Below, in pieces: positions 40,326 to 48,513 of a stretch of 64,000 nt of DNA. The DNA is taken from positions 4,216,001-4,280,000 of the forward strand of contig NZ_CP074372.1 in the NCBI RefSeq assembly GCF_018362995.1, in the 5' to 3' direction. Made by a program: the position numbers and the translations under genes. Source of the stretch: Chryseobacterium indologenes (GTDB taxonomy: Bacteria > Bacteroidota > Bacteroidia > Flavobacteriales > Weeksellaceae). Numbering within the stretch: the first letter of the stretch is position 1; each line of letters begins with the position of its first letter. The notes below the pieces were generated by a model. The model did not search any database. It had not been told where the DNA came from and saw nothing but the letters and a program-made list of their open reading frames with translations.

Positions 40326-40341
40326 TTTATAGGATACCAAG

Positions 40342-41289
40342 GTGGGGGATGATGCAGCAACCATATTGTCGCAAAGCAAAAGAAGATTAACAAAGCTTAA
40401 GCTTCTCGCTAATTTTTTTGAACATATTGACATTATATCTATTTACATCAAAACAGATATTATCCACAATCTGTTCCAGGAAAATACGGCTTTGGATTAC
40501 AATAAACTGGAACTTTTTCACCTTCAGTATACAGACAGCCTCATAGAGCTTCTGACTAAAATTAAAAAGCAGAAGGAAAATGATATGCTGGCGGTCATCA
40601 ATGAAATTAACATCAACAGTAAATATATTTCAGGTTTTGAAGAAAGACGGGTAGACAGCTTTCAGACCGACAGGAAAATGTACAGCGGTGTATTTTCCCA
40701 ACATCTGAAAACACTGTATAAAGACCTTACAGAAGATAGTTTTACAGCCAATTGGGAAAATGTACTGTACTTTCATAAAAAGTATGCCCAGGAATTTTAC
40801 AGGACAGGTGCAGATGAAATGCTGCTGAAATCCGATTCTTTTCCTGCCTATCAGTATAAAGATTATTCCATTGAAAGAAAACTGTTGGGTAGGCTTAATA
40901 TACAGGGATTTAAAGTCCGTTTTGTATGTGGATACCTTATAGGAACCCATGATTATGAACTTTTTAAAATCTTTCAGTCTGATGATTATTTTATATTCAG
41001 TGTAGACGAAAAGAAATTGTATCTTTTTGACAAAGAATTGGATAAGCTGGATATTTCTGAAAATCAGTCTAACCAGAGCTCCATTATTGATCAGCTGAGA
41101 AATAAAAATGAACAGTTGGAAAACAGTATGAACGAAAGAAAACGTGCTTTACCGGCTGAAGTAGAAGGTGTTTTGAAAGATTATATTAAAAACCTTGAAA
41201 ATATGGACATTATGAGCAAAATATTTGATTTTGACGAAGAAACAAATATTCTGCGGGCGATGCTTAATTTAAATTTAAATAATAACTAA
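40342..41289 (+). CDS. Ter-cluster protein of unknown function
   Basis: The 315-aa soluble protein starts at GTG 40342 (MGDDAATILSQSKRRL). It is mainly helical with charged stretches and a tyrosine-rich middle part (YKDYSIERKLLGRLNIQGFKV). I recognise no domain. Position between telA and a TerD gene, 16 bases after telA, ties it to the Ter system. Confidence 0.65.
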   Translation: MGDDAATILSQSKRRLTKLKLLANFFEHIDIISIYIKTDIIHNLFQENTALDYNKLELFHLQYTDSLIELLTKIKKQKENDMLAVINEININSKYISGFEERRVDSFQTDRKMYSGVFSQHLKTLYKDLTEDSFTANWENVLYFHKKYAQEFYRTGADEMLLKSDSFPAYQYKDYSIERKLLGRLNIQGFKVRFVCGYLIGTHDYELFKIFQSDDYFIFSVDEKKLYLFDKELDKLDISENQSNQSSIIDQLRNKNEQLENSMNERKRALPAEVEGVLKDYIKNLENMDIMSKIFDFDEETNILRAMLNLNLNNN

Positions 41290-41355
41290 AACGAAATTTG
41301 TAAAGCAAAGAATACGCTTTTTTGCAAAAAGTAATTAACAACTAAACATAAAAAG

Positions 41356-41964
41356 ATGGCTATCAACTTACAAAAAGGTCAGAGAATAAACCTTAAAAAA
41401 GAAAATGGAGCTGAGCTTTCTCAAGCTTGTGTGGGAATCAACTGGGGAGCAATTGAGAAAAAAGGATTTTTTGGAACTAAAAAAGAAGCAGTAGACTTAG
41501 ATGGAAGCTGTATTTTATATGATTCAAACAAAAACGTTACTGAAGTAATCTATTTCGGAAACCTTAAATCCAGAAATGGATCTGTAAGACACAGCGGTGA
41601 TGATCTTACCGGGGACGTAGATGGTGACGACGGATTGGATAATGAAGTAATCACTGTAGATTTCAGCCAACTGGAGCCTAACGTAGAACACGTTGCAATG
41701 GTCCTGAACAGCTACAGAGGTCAGGATTTCGGAACCATTCCTTTTGCTTCTATCCGTATTTATGAAGGTTCGCCTACCAACGTAAGAGAAGTCTTTGCAA
41801 AATATGATATTGCCAATGATGCTTCTTTCAGAGGGCATGTTGCCATGGTAATGGGAGTTTTCTACAAGAGAAACGGAGAGTGGAAATTCAATGCTATCGG
41901 AGATCCTACTGCAGACAAAAAGCTGGAGCAGACGGTTCAGACGGTTCAGATGAATTACTTATAA
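41356..41964 (+). CDS. TerD family protein, second paralogue
   Basis: The 202-aa TerD-like protein has the MAINLQKGQRINLKKENG start and the acidic calcium loop HSGDDLTGDVDGDDGLDNEV. It differs from the first TerD mainly in the segment GAIEKKGFFGTKKEAVDLDG, characteristic of the TerZ/TerX-type branch. It probably binds calcium and pairs with the other TerD. Confidence 0.9.
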   Translation: MAINLQKGQRINLKKENGAELSQACVGINWGAIEKKGFFGTKKEAVDLDGSCILYDSNKNVTEVIYFGNLKSRNGSVRHSGDDLTGDVDGDDGLDNEVITVDFSQLEPNVEHVAMVLNSYRGQDFGTIPFASIRIYEGSPTNVREVFAKYDIANDASFRGHVAMVMGVFYKRNGEWKFNAIGDPTADKKLEQTVQTVQMNYL

Positions 41965-42049
41965 TCAATTGTCAATCAAAAGATAAATAAATTAGCAATA
42001 TTTGTACTCTGTGAATCTATTGCTTTTATCATATAATAACATAACTCAA

Positions 42050-43093
42050 GTGGAACATCAAAGTATTTTAGAACTGCACCCAGGTCTGGTGTGGGGATTT
42101 GCAGTAACAGTCGTTATCATGCTGCTCCTGGACTTAGGGGTATTTAATAAAAAAAGTCATGAAGTATCTTCCAAAGAAGCTACCATCTGGTCTATCGTAT
42201 GGATCTCACTTTCAATGGTTTTTTCAGGAGTGGTGTATTGGGTATTCAATACCGATGGAAGTCCCGAAAGCCACGCTTTGGCAGTAGAGAAATTTACACA
42301 ATACCAGGCTGCCTATTGGATTGAAAAGGCCCTGTCTGTGGATAATTTATTTGTATTTATCCTTGTTTTCGGTTTCTTTAAAGTTCCGAAATACCTTCAT
42401 CACAAAGTTCTTTTCTGGGGAATTATCGGAGCATTAATCTTTAGAGCTATCTTTATCTTTGCTGGCGTAGGATTAATTAACCTGACTTACCTTCCTGAAA
42501 TGAATATTTTTGGTAAGGCAGTGCAGATTAATATCGTTATGGCACTATTTGGATTATTCCTTGTCTATGCGGGGATCAAATCCTGGGGTGATGGTGACGA
42601 TGATGATGACGAAGATTACAGCAATACTGCAGGAGCAAGGCTGATCAAGAGCTTCTGGAAAGTTTCTGATAATTATGATGGAGATAAATTCTTTACTATT
42701 CAGAACGGGATCAAAATGGCAACTCCTCTTTTAGTGGTAGTTGGTGTTATTGAATTTACAGACGTTCTTTTTGCAGTAGATTCCATTCCGGCGATCTTTG
42801 CAATTTCAAATGATCCATTTATCCTTTATACATCAAATATCTTCGCGATTTTAGGATTAAGATCATTATACTTCCTGTTGGCGAACTTTATCCACATGTT
42901 CAGCAAACTTCCTTACGGATTGGCGATTATCCTGTCCTTTATTGGAGTTAAAATGCTTATCGCACCATGGATTCATATTCCGTCTCCGGTCTCTTTGGGA
43001 ATTGTAGGAGGAGTATTGGTGATCTCTGTTCTTTTATCCATCATCTTCCCTGAAAAAGAAGAAGAGAAGAAAGAAGAATTGGAAGAAAAATAA
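42050..43093 (+). CDS. terC: TerC family membrane protein
   Basis: The 347-aa inner-membrane protein has nine or so hydrophobic helices, the TerC motifs WIEKALSVDNLFVFILVFGFF and GVIEFTDVLFAVDSIPAIFAI with intramembrane acids, and an acidic cytosolic loop DGDDDDDED. TerC links to metal ion export and Ter-complex anchoring. Start GTG 42050 (MEHQSILELHPG) is preferred to an upstream in-frame TTG at 42002. A terminator follows. Confidence 0.92.
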   Translation: MEHQSILELHPGLVWGFAVTVVIMLLLDLGVFNKKSHEVSSKEATIWSIVWISLSMVFSGVVYWVFNTDGSPESHALAVEKFTQYQAAYWIEKALSVDNLFVFILVFGFFKVPKYLHHKVLFWGIIGALIFRAIFIFAGVGLINLTYLPEMNIFGKAVQINIVMALFGLFLVYAGIKSWGDGDDDDDEDYSNTAGARLIKSFWKVSDNYDGDKFFTIQNGIKMATPLLVVVGVIEFTDVLFAVDSIPAIFAISNDPFILYTSNIFAILGLRSLYFLLANFIHMFSKLPYGLAIILSFIGVKMLIAPWIHIPSPVSLGIVGGVLVISVLLSIIFPEKEEEKKEELEEK

Positions 43094-43113
43094 TCTTATT
43101 AAGAAAATATATT

Positions 43114-43149
43114 AAAAGCCTCGGGAGTATAAATCCGGAGGCTTTTTTG
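43114..43149 (+). terminator. terminator of the Ter cluster
   Basis: AAAAGCCTC with CGG pairs with CCGGAGGCTTTT, followed by Ts. Confidence 0.85.
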
Positions 43150-43345
43150 TTTTTGTTGGAAGCGCAAAGATACAAAGATAAATGAGTATAAGTCTGCTTT
43201 TAAGGCCCAAGAATATTTCGGCTTCGCTCGTATAAGATTTACAACGAGGGACAATATTATTAGCGGTATTAAATATCAAAAATAAAATCCTTGCGCCTTA
43301 ATACATTATTTTTCATAAAAACTTCGCGCCTTTGCGTTTCCAACA
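43150..43345. repeat. dispersed repeat after the Ter cluster
   Basis: GGAAGCGCAAAGATACAAAG at the left is mirrored by CGCGCCTTTGCGTTTCCAAC at the right. Inside are ATTATTAGCGGTATTAAAT and AAAATCCTTGCGCCTTAA, shared with 3.3 and 11.8 kb. Confidence 0.6.
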
Positions 43346-43374
43346 TTTTACCAAATAATTATTTTAAAAATAAA

Positions 43375-43417
43375 AATATACAGACTGGTCTGTATATTAT
43401 TTTTTTTTATACATTTG
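43375..43417 (+). promoter_or_regulatory. TetR operator and -7 box
   Basis: AATATACAGAC and its exact complement GTCTGTATATT are separated by 2 bases (43375-43398). TACATTTG follows at 43410-43417. The operator overlaps the promoter upstream region, so autorepression is likely. Confidence 0.75.
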
Positions 43418-43436
43418 TTCCAGAAAAGAAAAGCAT

Positions 43437-43964
43437 ATGAAATCTCCAAGAGAAAGAATAGTAGAAACAACCTTTGAATTGTTTGCAAAGCAAGGGTACA
43501 ATTCTACAGGAATCAACCAGATCATTTCCGAGGCAGAAGTAGCCAAAGCAAGCTTTTATCAATATTTTAAATCCAAAGAAGACCTATGTGTAGAATTTCT
43601 GAAGGTAAGACATGAATATTGGTTCAGTGAACTCAATAATTTTCTATCAAAGGAAAAAGACCCAATATCTAAAACGATCAAAGCCTTCGATTTTCTGGTA
43701 TATATGAATAAAAAAGAAAATTTCCGTGGGTGCAGCTTCCTGAATATTTTATCTGAAATACCAATGGATAATATTAAAATACTCAGCGTAATTCAATCTC
43801 ATAAAGCTGATCTCAGAAACTTTTTTTTAGAATTACTGAATGATGATACTCTTTCCGATCATATCTACATGCTTTTTGAAAGCAGCATTATAGAAAGCCA
43901 GCTTTTCAAATCCAATGAATTAATTGAAAAATCAAAGAAAATAGCAACCAATTTAATACAATAA
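43437..43964 (+). CDS. TetR/AcrR family regulator
   Basis: The 175-aa protein has a standard TetR HTH: RIVETTFELFAKQGYNSTGINQIISEAEVAKASFYQYFKSKEDL, then a helical ligand-binding domain. A perfect 11-bp inverted repeat sits in its promoter. It is followed after 3 bases by the NTF2-like gene it probably controls. Confidence 0.92.
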   Translation: MKSPRERIVETTFELFAKQGYNSTGINQIISEAEVAKASFYQYFKSKEDLCVEFLKVRHEYWFSELNNFLSKEKDPISKTIKAFDFLVYMNKKENFRGCSFLNILSEIPMDNIKILSVIQSHKADLRNFFLELLNDDTLSDHIYMLFESSIIESQLFKSNELIEKSKKIATNLIQ

Positions 43965-43967
43965 GTC

Positions 43968-44381
43968 ATGGAACAAAAACATCCGCTTCCGCCTTTCACT
44001 CTTGAAACGGCACTGGAAAAAATTCAAATGGCAGAAGATGCCTGGAACAGTCAGGATCCTGAAAAGGTTTCCAAAGCATATACCATCGACAGCGAATGGA
44101 GAAACAGAGATACATTTGTGAATGGAAGAGAAAACATTGTAGTATTTCTACAGAAAAAATGGGAAAAAGAGCTTCATTATCACCTTAAAAAAGAATATTG
44201 GGCACATACAGACAACCGGATCGCTGTTCGTTTTGAATATGAATATCAGACTAAAGATGGAAACTGGTTCAGAGCCTATGGAAATGAGAACTGGGAATTT
44301 GATGAAAACGGGCTGATGGCGAAAAGATATGCAAGCATCAATGATCTGGCAATCAAAGAAGAAGAAAGAAAATTCAGATAA
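43968..44381 (+). CDS. DUF1348/NTF2-like protein
   Basis: The 137-aa protein has the compact NTF2-like fold of DUF1348 ([46 protein letters not shown]). Function unknown; often a small-molecule binding or stress protein. It lies 3 bases after the TetR gene, so it is the likely target of that repressor. Confidence 0.85.
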   Translation: MEQKHPLPPFTLETALEKIQMAEDAWNSQDPEKVSKAYTIDSEWRNRDTFVNGRENIVVFLQKKWEKELHYHLKKEYWAHTDNRIAVRFEYEYQTKDGNWFRAYGNENWEFDENGLMAKRYASINDLAIKEEERKFR

Positions 44382-44384
44382 AAT

Positions 44385-44416
44385 AAAATGACTGTTGTAC
44401 TAACAGTCATTTTTTG
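44385..44416 (+). terminator. terminator of the tetR operon
   Basis: AAAATGACTGTT pairs with AACAGTCATTTT around a 5-base loop, followed by Ts. Confidence 0.85.
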
Positions 44417-44489
44417 TTTTTTTAAGGTTTATTTGAACTGAAACATCCAATCAACAAATTATAATTCATAACTCATAATTCATCATTTA

Positions 44490-45497
44490 TTAACTGTTTT
44501 TCCCATGCAGCAGTTTATTAATCTTTCTCCTCGTCTGTACAGACACTTTATAAGCTTCATCACGTAATTTCTGTATTTTTCCTACAGGCTGAAAAAAGAT
44601 CTTACTTTCAAAAGGATTGAATGAAAGCAGCTCATTGGTACAATCACGGGAATCCAGCAATGAACCTTTAGTTATTTTTACCTCTCCGATTTTAATGAAG
44701 GGAGAGTTTTTCCATTCTACATTCAGTTTATTGATTGGTTGATCCTGAAGATCATAACATAACTGTATTAATATATCAGCAGAAAAATCATGGTTCTGCA
44801 GGTAATTTTTTAATGAGTCTTTGATCGGTTGCTTTTTCCCTGTATGTTTATCCACATTTTTAGGGGCTAACTTTATTTTGATGATTTGGTCACCCAGTCG
44901 ATAAGCACCTACAGAATAATAATCAAAGGAGAGAATAAAATCGTTTCTTTTACCCATCAGCTTGATCATATTCCGAATGATATCACCCGTCAATGCAGAA
45001 GGAATTACTTTTATTATCTGAAGCAACATTGGAAACAGACTGCTCCATTTTTTGATGTAAAACTTATTTACAGCGGTAAACAATTTCAGGAAAGTAGATA
45101 CAGAATTAATCGGGAACAACGGAAAATTCACCAATGGATAATTGGCAAGTAATCCACCGTTATCATCCTTGATCTGCACGGCAAACCCATAAGCAGGAAT
45201 ATCCTTTTTAGAGTTTTTAATTTTCAGCTGAGCATTGGAAAACCGAATGGTCAGATCAAATTTTTCCTTATCAAAAAAAGGCTGCAATGATTCCGGAATA
45301 TCAGGCTCAGTCCAGAATGTTCCCTTTGCTGCCGCATACGTTTTTGCATGGGCATTTCGGGTAGCATAATTGACGTCACTGATGGAAGAGGATTGTTCAA
45401 CAAAATCTGCTATTGTTTTTTTATTGAGTTCCAGAAGTTTCTTTTCCTCCTCATTCAGTTCATCAAACTTCTTATTATATTTTAATGGATTTGGCAT
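44490..45497 (-). CDS. catalase-like heme protein
   Basis: The 335-aa protein follows the reduced catalase fold: NAHAKTYAAAKGTF (the distal histidine is within NAHAKT), LTIRFSNAQLKIKN, YGFAVQI, then YSVGAYRLGDQIIKIKL and a C-terminal LSFNPFESKIFFQPVGKIQKLRDEAYKV corresponding to the catalase LSFNPWH...PLGxINR region. It lacks the C-terminal domain of full catalases, so peroxide or lipid peroxide chemistry is likely but the substrate is uncertain. Confidence 0.75.
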   Translation of the reverse strand: MPNPLKYNKKFDELNEEEKKLLELNKKTIADFVEQSSSISDVNYATRNAHAKTYAAAKGTFWTEPDIPESLQPFFDKEKFDLTIRFSNAQLKIKNSKKDIPAYGFAVQIKDDNGGLLANYPLVNFPLFPINSVSTFLKLFTAVNKFYIKKWSSLFPMLLQIIKVIPSALTGDIIRNMIKLMGKRNDFILSFDYYSVGAYRLGDQIIKIKLAPKNVDKHTGKKQPIKDSLKNYLQNHDFSADILIQLCYDLQDQPINKLNVEWKNSPFIKIGEVKITKGSLLDSRDCTNELLSFNPFESKIFFQPVGKIQKLRDEAYKVSVQTRRKINKLLHGKNS

Positions 45498-45794
45498 TTA
45501 GTTTTTAAAATTCAATTATAACGCCAAGTTTCGAAATCTGTGTTAAGTAAGTATTACAATTATTTGAACTTTGTGGAAAAGATGTTTAAAAATAAGGAAA
45601 TGTAAGACAATATGATTAGTAAATATTAAAAAATAAGTTATTTAACTTGTTGATTACTAGTGTTTAGTTTTTTTAATAAGAATGAATTAAAAGCGTGTTG
45701 TTATGATAGGAAATGCTCCGGGTTTTTAAACTTCCCTCATCGTGATTCCATCTTCCAACTCTAAAAAGCCTTATCTTTGTAAAAAAATTATAAT
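45498..45794. other. AT-rich gap with divergent promoters
   Basis: Divergent spacing between the catalase-like and FKBP genes. A -7 box, TATCTTTG, lies near 45772 just before the FKBP start. Nothing else recognised. Confidence 0.45.
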
Positions 45795-46229
45795 ATGGGA
45801 GTAGCAGATTTGTTATTTAAACGTAAAAAAGAATTGGCAGAAAAGAACCTGAAAGACGGTAAAGAATATATGGAAGAGTATGGTAAGAGAGAAAGCGTTG
45901 TGCAGTTACCAAGCGGCTTACAGTATGAAATCATTACAGAAGGGGATGGAGCTAAACCAGGTCCTAAGTCTACTGTAAAATGCCACTACCACGGAACTAC
46001 CATTTCCGGAAAAGTATTCGACAGCTCTGTAAAAAGAGGTACACCTGCATCGTTCCCTTTAAACAGAGTAATTTCAGGTTGGACAGAAGCACTTCAGCTG
46101 ATGCCTGTTGGAAGCAAATGGAGACTGATCATTCCACCGCATTTAGCGTATCGAGATCAGGAGATCAGCAAAGAAATCGGGCCAAACAGTACGCTTGTTT
46201 TTGAAGTTGAATTGCTGGATATTAAATAA
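45795..46229 (+). CDS. FKBP-type peptidyl-prolyl isomerase
   Basis: The 144-aa protein has a short charged helical leader (about 1-40) and one FKBP domain: GAKPGPKSTVKCHYHGTTISGKVFDSS, then VISGWTEALQLMPVGSKWRLIIPPHLAYRDQ and TLVFEVELLDIK. It has no signal peptide, so it is cytosolic. It catalyses proline cis-trans isomerisation in protein folding. Confidence 0.93.
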   Translation: MGVADLLFKRKKELAEKNLKDGKEYMEEYGKRESVVQLPSGLQYEIITEGDGAKPGPKSTVKCHYHGTTISGKVFDSSVKRGTPASFPLNRVISGWTEALQLMPVGSKWRLIIPPHLAYRDQEISKEIGPNSTLVFEVELLDIK

Positions 46230-46250
46230 CCCTTCTTAAAAATAGATTAA

Positions 46251-46278
46251 AAAATTACCTGATTTCAGGTAATTTTTT
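46251..46278 (+). terminator. terminator of the FKBP gene
   Basis: AAAATTACCT pairs with AGGTAATTTT around GATTTC, with a T run. Confidence 0.85.
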
Positions 46279-46373
46279 TTATTTGTACTATATTCGTATT
46301 GATAATTGCAAAACAAAGGTGACAGGAAAAGATTTGTTTTATAATACGTCCGGTAACACAAAAATATGACTGA

Positions 46374-47324
46374 ATGAAAAAACTCTTCTACCTTCTCGCT
46401 GTGGTAAGTTTACTGGTGTCCTGTGTTTCCAAAAAAAATCAGGCAATCCAGCAGAATATTCTTACCCTTAAGGACAGCTATTGTAAAGCTCCTTTTAAAT
46501 ATAATTACAATAATAAACTGCCGTCTTATAATTCGGATTCTATTTTAACGGCCAATAAAGAACTCAGCGGAATGTTTACCGATCAGAGTATATTAATTTT
46601 AAATGCATTGGGTAATCTTAGTGATGTTCACAAAATCATCGAACTGAAAAAAGATTCTTCCCTCACTTCGCAAGTGAAAATATTACAGCTTAAAACCAAA
46701 ATCAATAGCCGGATTACCATCGCTTTAACAGAGCTGGATGCAGTAGCTGCAGAATTTGACTGTGAAGGAGAGAGAGTAGCTCAGATCGGAAGTTATGTGG
46801 ATAACCTGAATGCCTCAAAAAATAATAAACTGATTTTATATTCTATCATTGCCGGAGCTGCCTCATCCATTGCCGGCGGAATTGTGAAAAGTGACGGGTG
46901 GGATAGAGCAATAGGTATTGGTGGAGGTATTTTAGGAGCAGGATTTGGTTTGGCAACCCTTAACCCGAAAGGAAAAAAAGTAGAATTTATCCACCAGAGA
47001 AATCTTTTGAGGGACATTTGGAAAGAAAAACTGGAATCCCCCAATTTTCCACCTTTCATCTGGTATATGTATACCGAGAAAAAGTTTTCCAACAAAGAAG
47101 AATATTCTATCATAGGAAATATGAAACAGAGATGGCTTCATTATCAGTTTGATGATGTAAAAGAAGCCGCGGATAGGTCTGTGATATTCAGTGATGGAGG
47201 ATTTTACAGAGCAGATGATCTCAATAACCGCGCTGCCATGCTCAATCAGATGCAGTCTGCAACCCGTACCATCAATCAGAACATCAATTATCTGCTGCTT
47301 GATCTGGATAAATTAATCCTTTAA
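46374..47324 (+). CDS. putative lipoprotein, 316 aa
   Basis: The N-terminus MKKLFYLLAVVSLLVSCVSKKNQ is a lipoprotein signal with the lipobox cysteine at residue 17. A hydrophobic glycine-rich segment lies near 160-200 (IIAGAASSIAGGIVKS...GIGGGILGAGFGLA), possibly a membrane-inserted hairpin. I do not recognise the family. It stands alone between the FKBP and Rrf2 genes. Confidence 0.75.
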   Translation: MKKLFYLLAVVSLLVSCVSKKNQAIQQNILTLKDSYCKAPFKYNYNNKLPSYNSDSILTANKELSGMFTDQSILILNALGNLSDVHKIIELKKDSSLTSQVKILQLKTKINSRITIALTELDAVAAEFDCEGERVAQIGSYVDNLNASKNNKLILYSIIAGAASSIAGGIVKSDGWDRAIGIGGGILGAGFGLATLNPKGKKVEFIHQRNLLRDIWKEKLESPNFPPFIWYMYTEKKFSNKEEYSIIGNMKQRWLHYQFDDVKEAADRSVIFSDGGFYRADDLNNRAAMLNQMQSATRTINQNINYLLLDLDKLIL

Positions 47325-47336
47325 GAAAAAAATAAC

Positions 47337-47376
47337 TGTAATAAATTTTGTTACATTTAAAAAATGCGTATATTTG
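47337..47376 (+). promoter_or_regulatory. Rrf2 operator copy 1 and -7 box
   Basis: The imperfect dyad TGTAATAAATTTTGTTACA lies at 47337-47355, continuing TTTAAA. TATATTTG at 47369-47376 is the -7 box. The same 25 bases occur in reverse orientation at 47813-47837 before the next gene. Confidence 0.75.
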
Positions 47377-47389
47377 CAGTGTAATTAGA

Positions 47390-47800
47390 ATGAACAATAC
47401 AAGATTTGCTACGGCAATACATATTATGACCTTATTGGCGAAGAGCCCTCAGGAGTGGCTTACTTCCGAGTGGATAGCCGGTAGTATCAATGTGAATCCG
47501 GTGATTATCCGAAAGGAGATCAGCGTATTAAGAGAAGCAGGTTTGATTATCAGCAGACAGGGAAAAGAAGGAGGAAGTCAGCTTGGCAAAACTGCAGAAT
47601 TGATTACTATTTCAGAGATCTATAAAGCAGTGAAAAATACAGAGGTATTAGGGAAAAAAAATCAGAATCCTAATCCAGCCTGTAGTGTTGGTAAGGAGAT
47701 TAATACTCATTTAAATACATTATTTGAAGAAACAGATCATTTGGTGGTAAAGTTTTTAGGAGACAAGTCATTAAAGGAATTCGCTGACCAGTTCGAATAA
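47390..47800 (+). CDS. Rrf2 family transcriptional regulator
   Basis: The 136-aa winged-helix protein has the Rrf2 HTH (TSEWIAGSINVNPVIIRKEISVLREAGLI) and wing RQGKEGGSQLGKTAELITISEIYKAV. Only one cysteine (PACSV) is present, so an Fe-S cluster is unlikely; a redox or ligand sensor of the YwnA type is more likely. ATG 47390 gives the normal family start. Identical operators before it and before the next gene indicate autoregulation and control of the NAD(P)-binding protein. Confidence 0.9.
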   Translation: MNNTRFATAIHIMTLLAKSPQEWLTSEWIAGSINVNPVIIRKEISVLREAGLIISRQGKEGGSQLGKTAELITISEIYKAVKNTEVLGKKNQNPNPACSVGKEINTHLNTLFEETDHLVVKFLGDKSLKEFADQFE

Positions 47801-47812
47801 AAATTTTTTATC

Positions 47813-47837
47813 TTTAAATGTAACAAAATTTATTACA
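47813..47837 (+). promoter_or_regulatory. Rrf2 operator copy 2
   Basis: TGTAACAAAATTTATTACA (47819-47837) preceded by TTTAAA is the exact reverse complement of the 25-base site before the regulator gene. It lies 23 bases before the next start codon. Confidence 0.75.
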
Positions 47838-47859
47838 ATTTAATTAAAAATAAGACATT

Positions 47860-48513
47860 ATGAAAAAAGTAGCAGTAATTGGTGCAACAGGATTTGTAGG
47901 AGCACATGTAGTAGCAGAATTAGCAAACAGAGGTTATGCTGTAGAAGCATTGGTAAGAGATGCATCTAAAGTAAAATCACAGGAGCATGTAACAGCAAAA
48001 AGCGTTGATGTAAACAATGTAGATGAATTAGCTGAAGCATTAAAAGGAAATGATGCTGTGATCAGTACCTTCAACGCAGGATGGACGAATCCTAATCTTT
48101 ACAATGACTTTTTGAATGGTTCTGAAAATATTCAAAAAGCAGTAGAGCAGTCCGGTGTAAAAAGATTGATCGTAGTAGGTGGAGCAGGAAGCCTTTACAC
48201 TCCGGATAATGTACAAATCGTAGACACCCCTGATTTCCCGGATGCTTACAAACCAGGCGCTACAGCAGCAAGAGATTATCTGAACAAAATTAAAGAAAAC
48301 AAAACATTGGATTGGACATTCTTCAGCCCTGCAGTAGAAATGAACCAGGCGAATGTAGGAGAAAGAACGGGGAAATATAGAACTTCATTAGAAACTCCGG
48401 TATTTGATGAAAACGGAAGAAGCCGTCTGTCTGTAGAAGATGTAGCCGTAGTTTTGGTAGATGAACTGGAACAAAACAATCATATCAGAGAACGTTTTAC
48501 AGCAGCTTATTAA
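47860..48513 (+). CDS. NAD(P)-binding NmrA-like protein
   Basis: The 217-aa Rossmann protein starts MKKVAVIGATGFVGAHVVAEL with the GATGFVG dinucleotide motif, followed by ALVRDASKV and SVDVNNVDELAEAL. It resembles YwnB/NmrA-type atypical SDR proteins, probable quinone or metabolite reductases or sensors. It overlaps the next gene by one base and is controlled, by inference, by the adjacent Rrf2 regulator. Confidence 0.88.
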   Translation: MKKVAVIGATGFVGAHVVAELANRGYAVEALVRDASKVKSQEHVTAKSVDVNNVDELAEALKGNDAVISTFNAGWTNPNLYNDFLNGSENIQKAVEQSGVKRLIVVGGAGSLYTPDNVQIVDTPDFPDAYKPGATAARDYLNKIKENKTLDWTFFSPAVEMNQANVGERTGKYRTSLETPVFDENGRSRLSVEDVAVVLVDELEQNNHIRERFTAAY

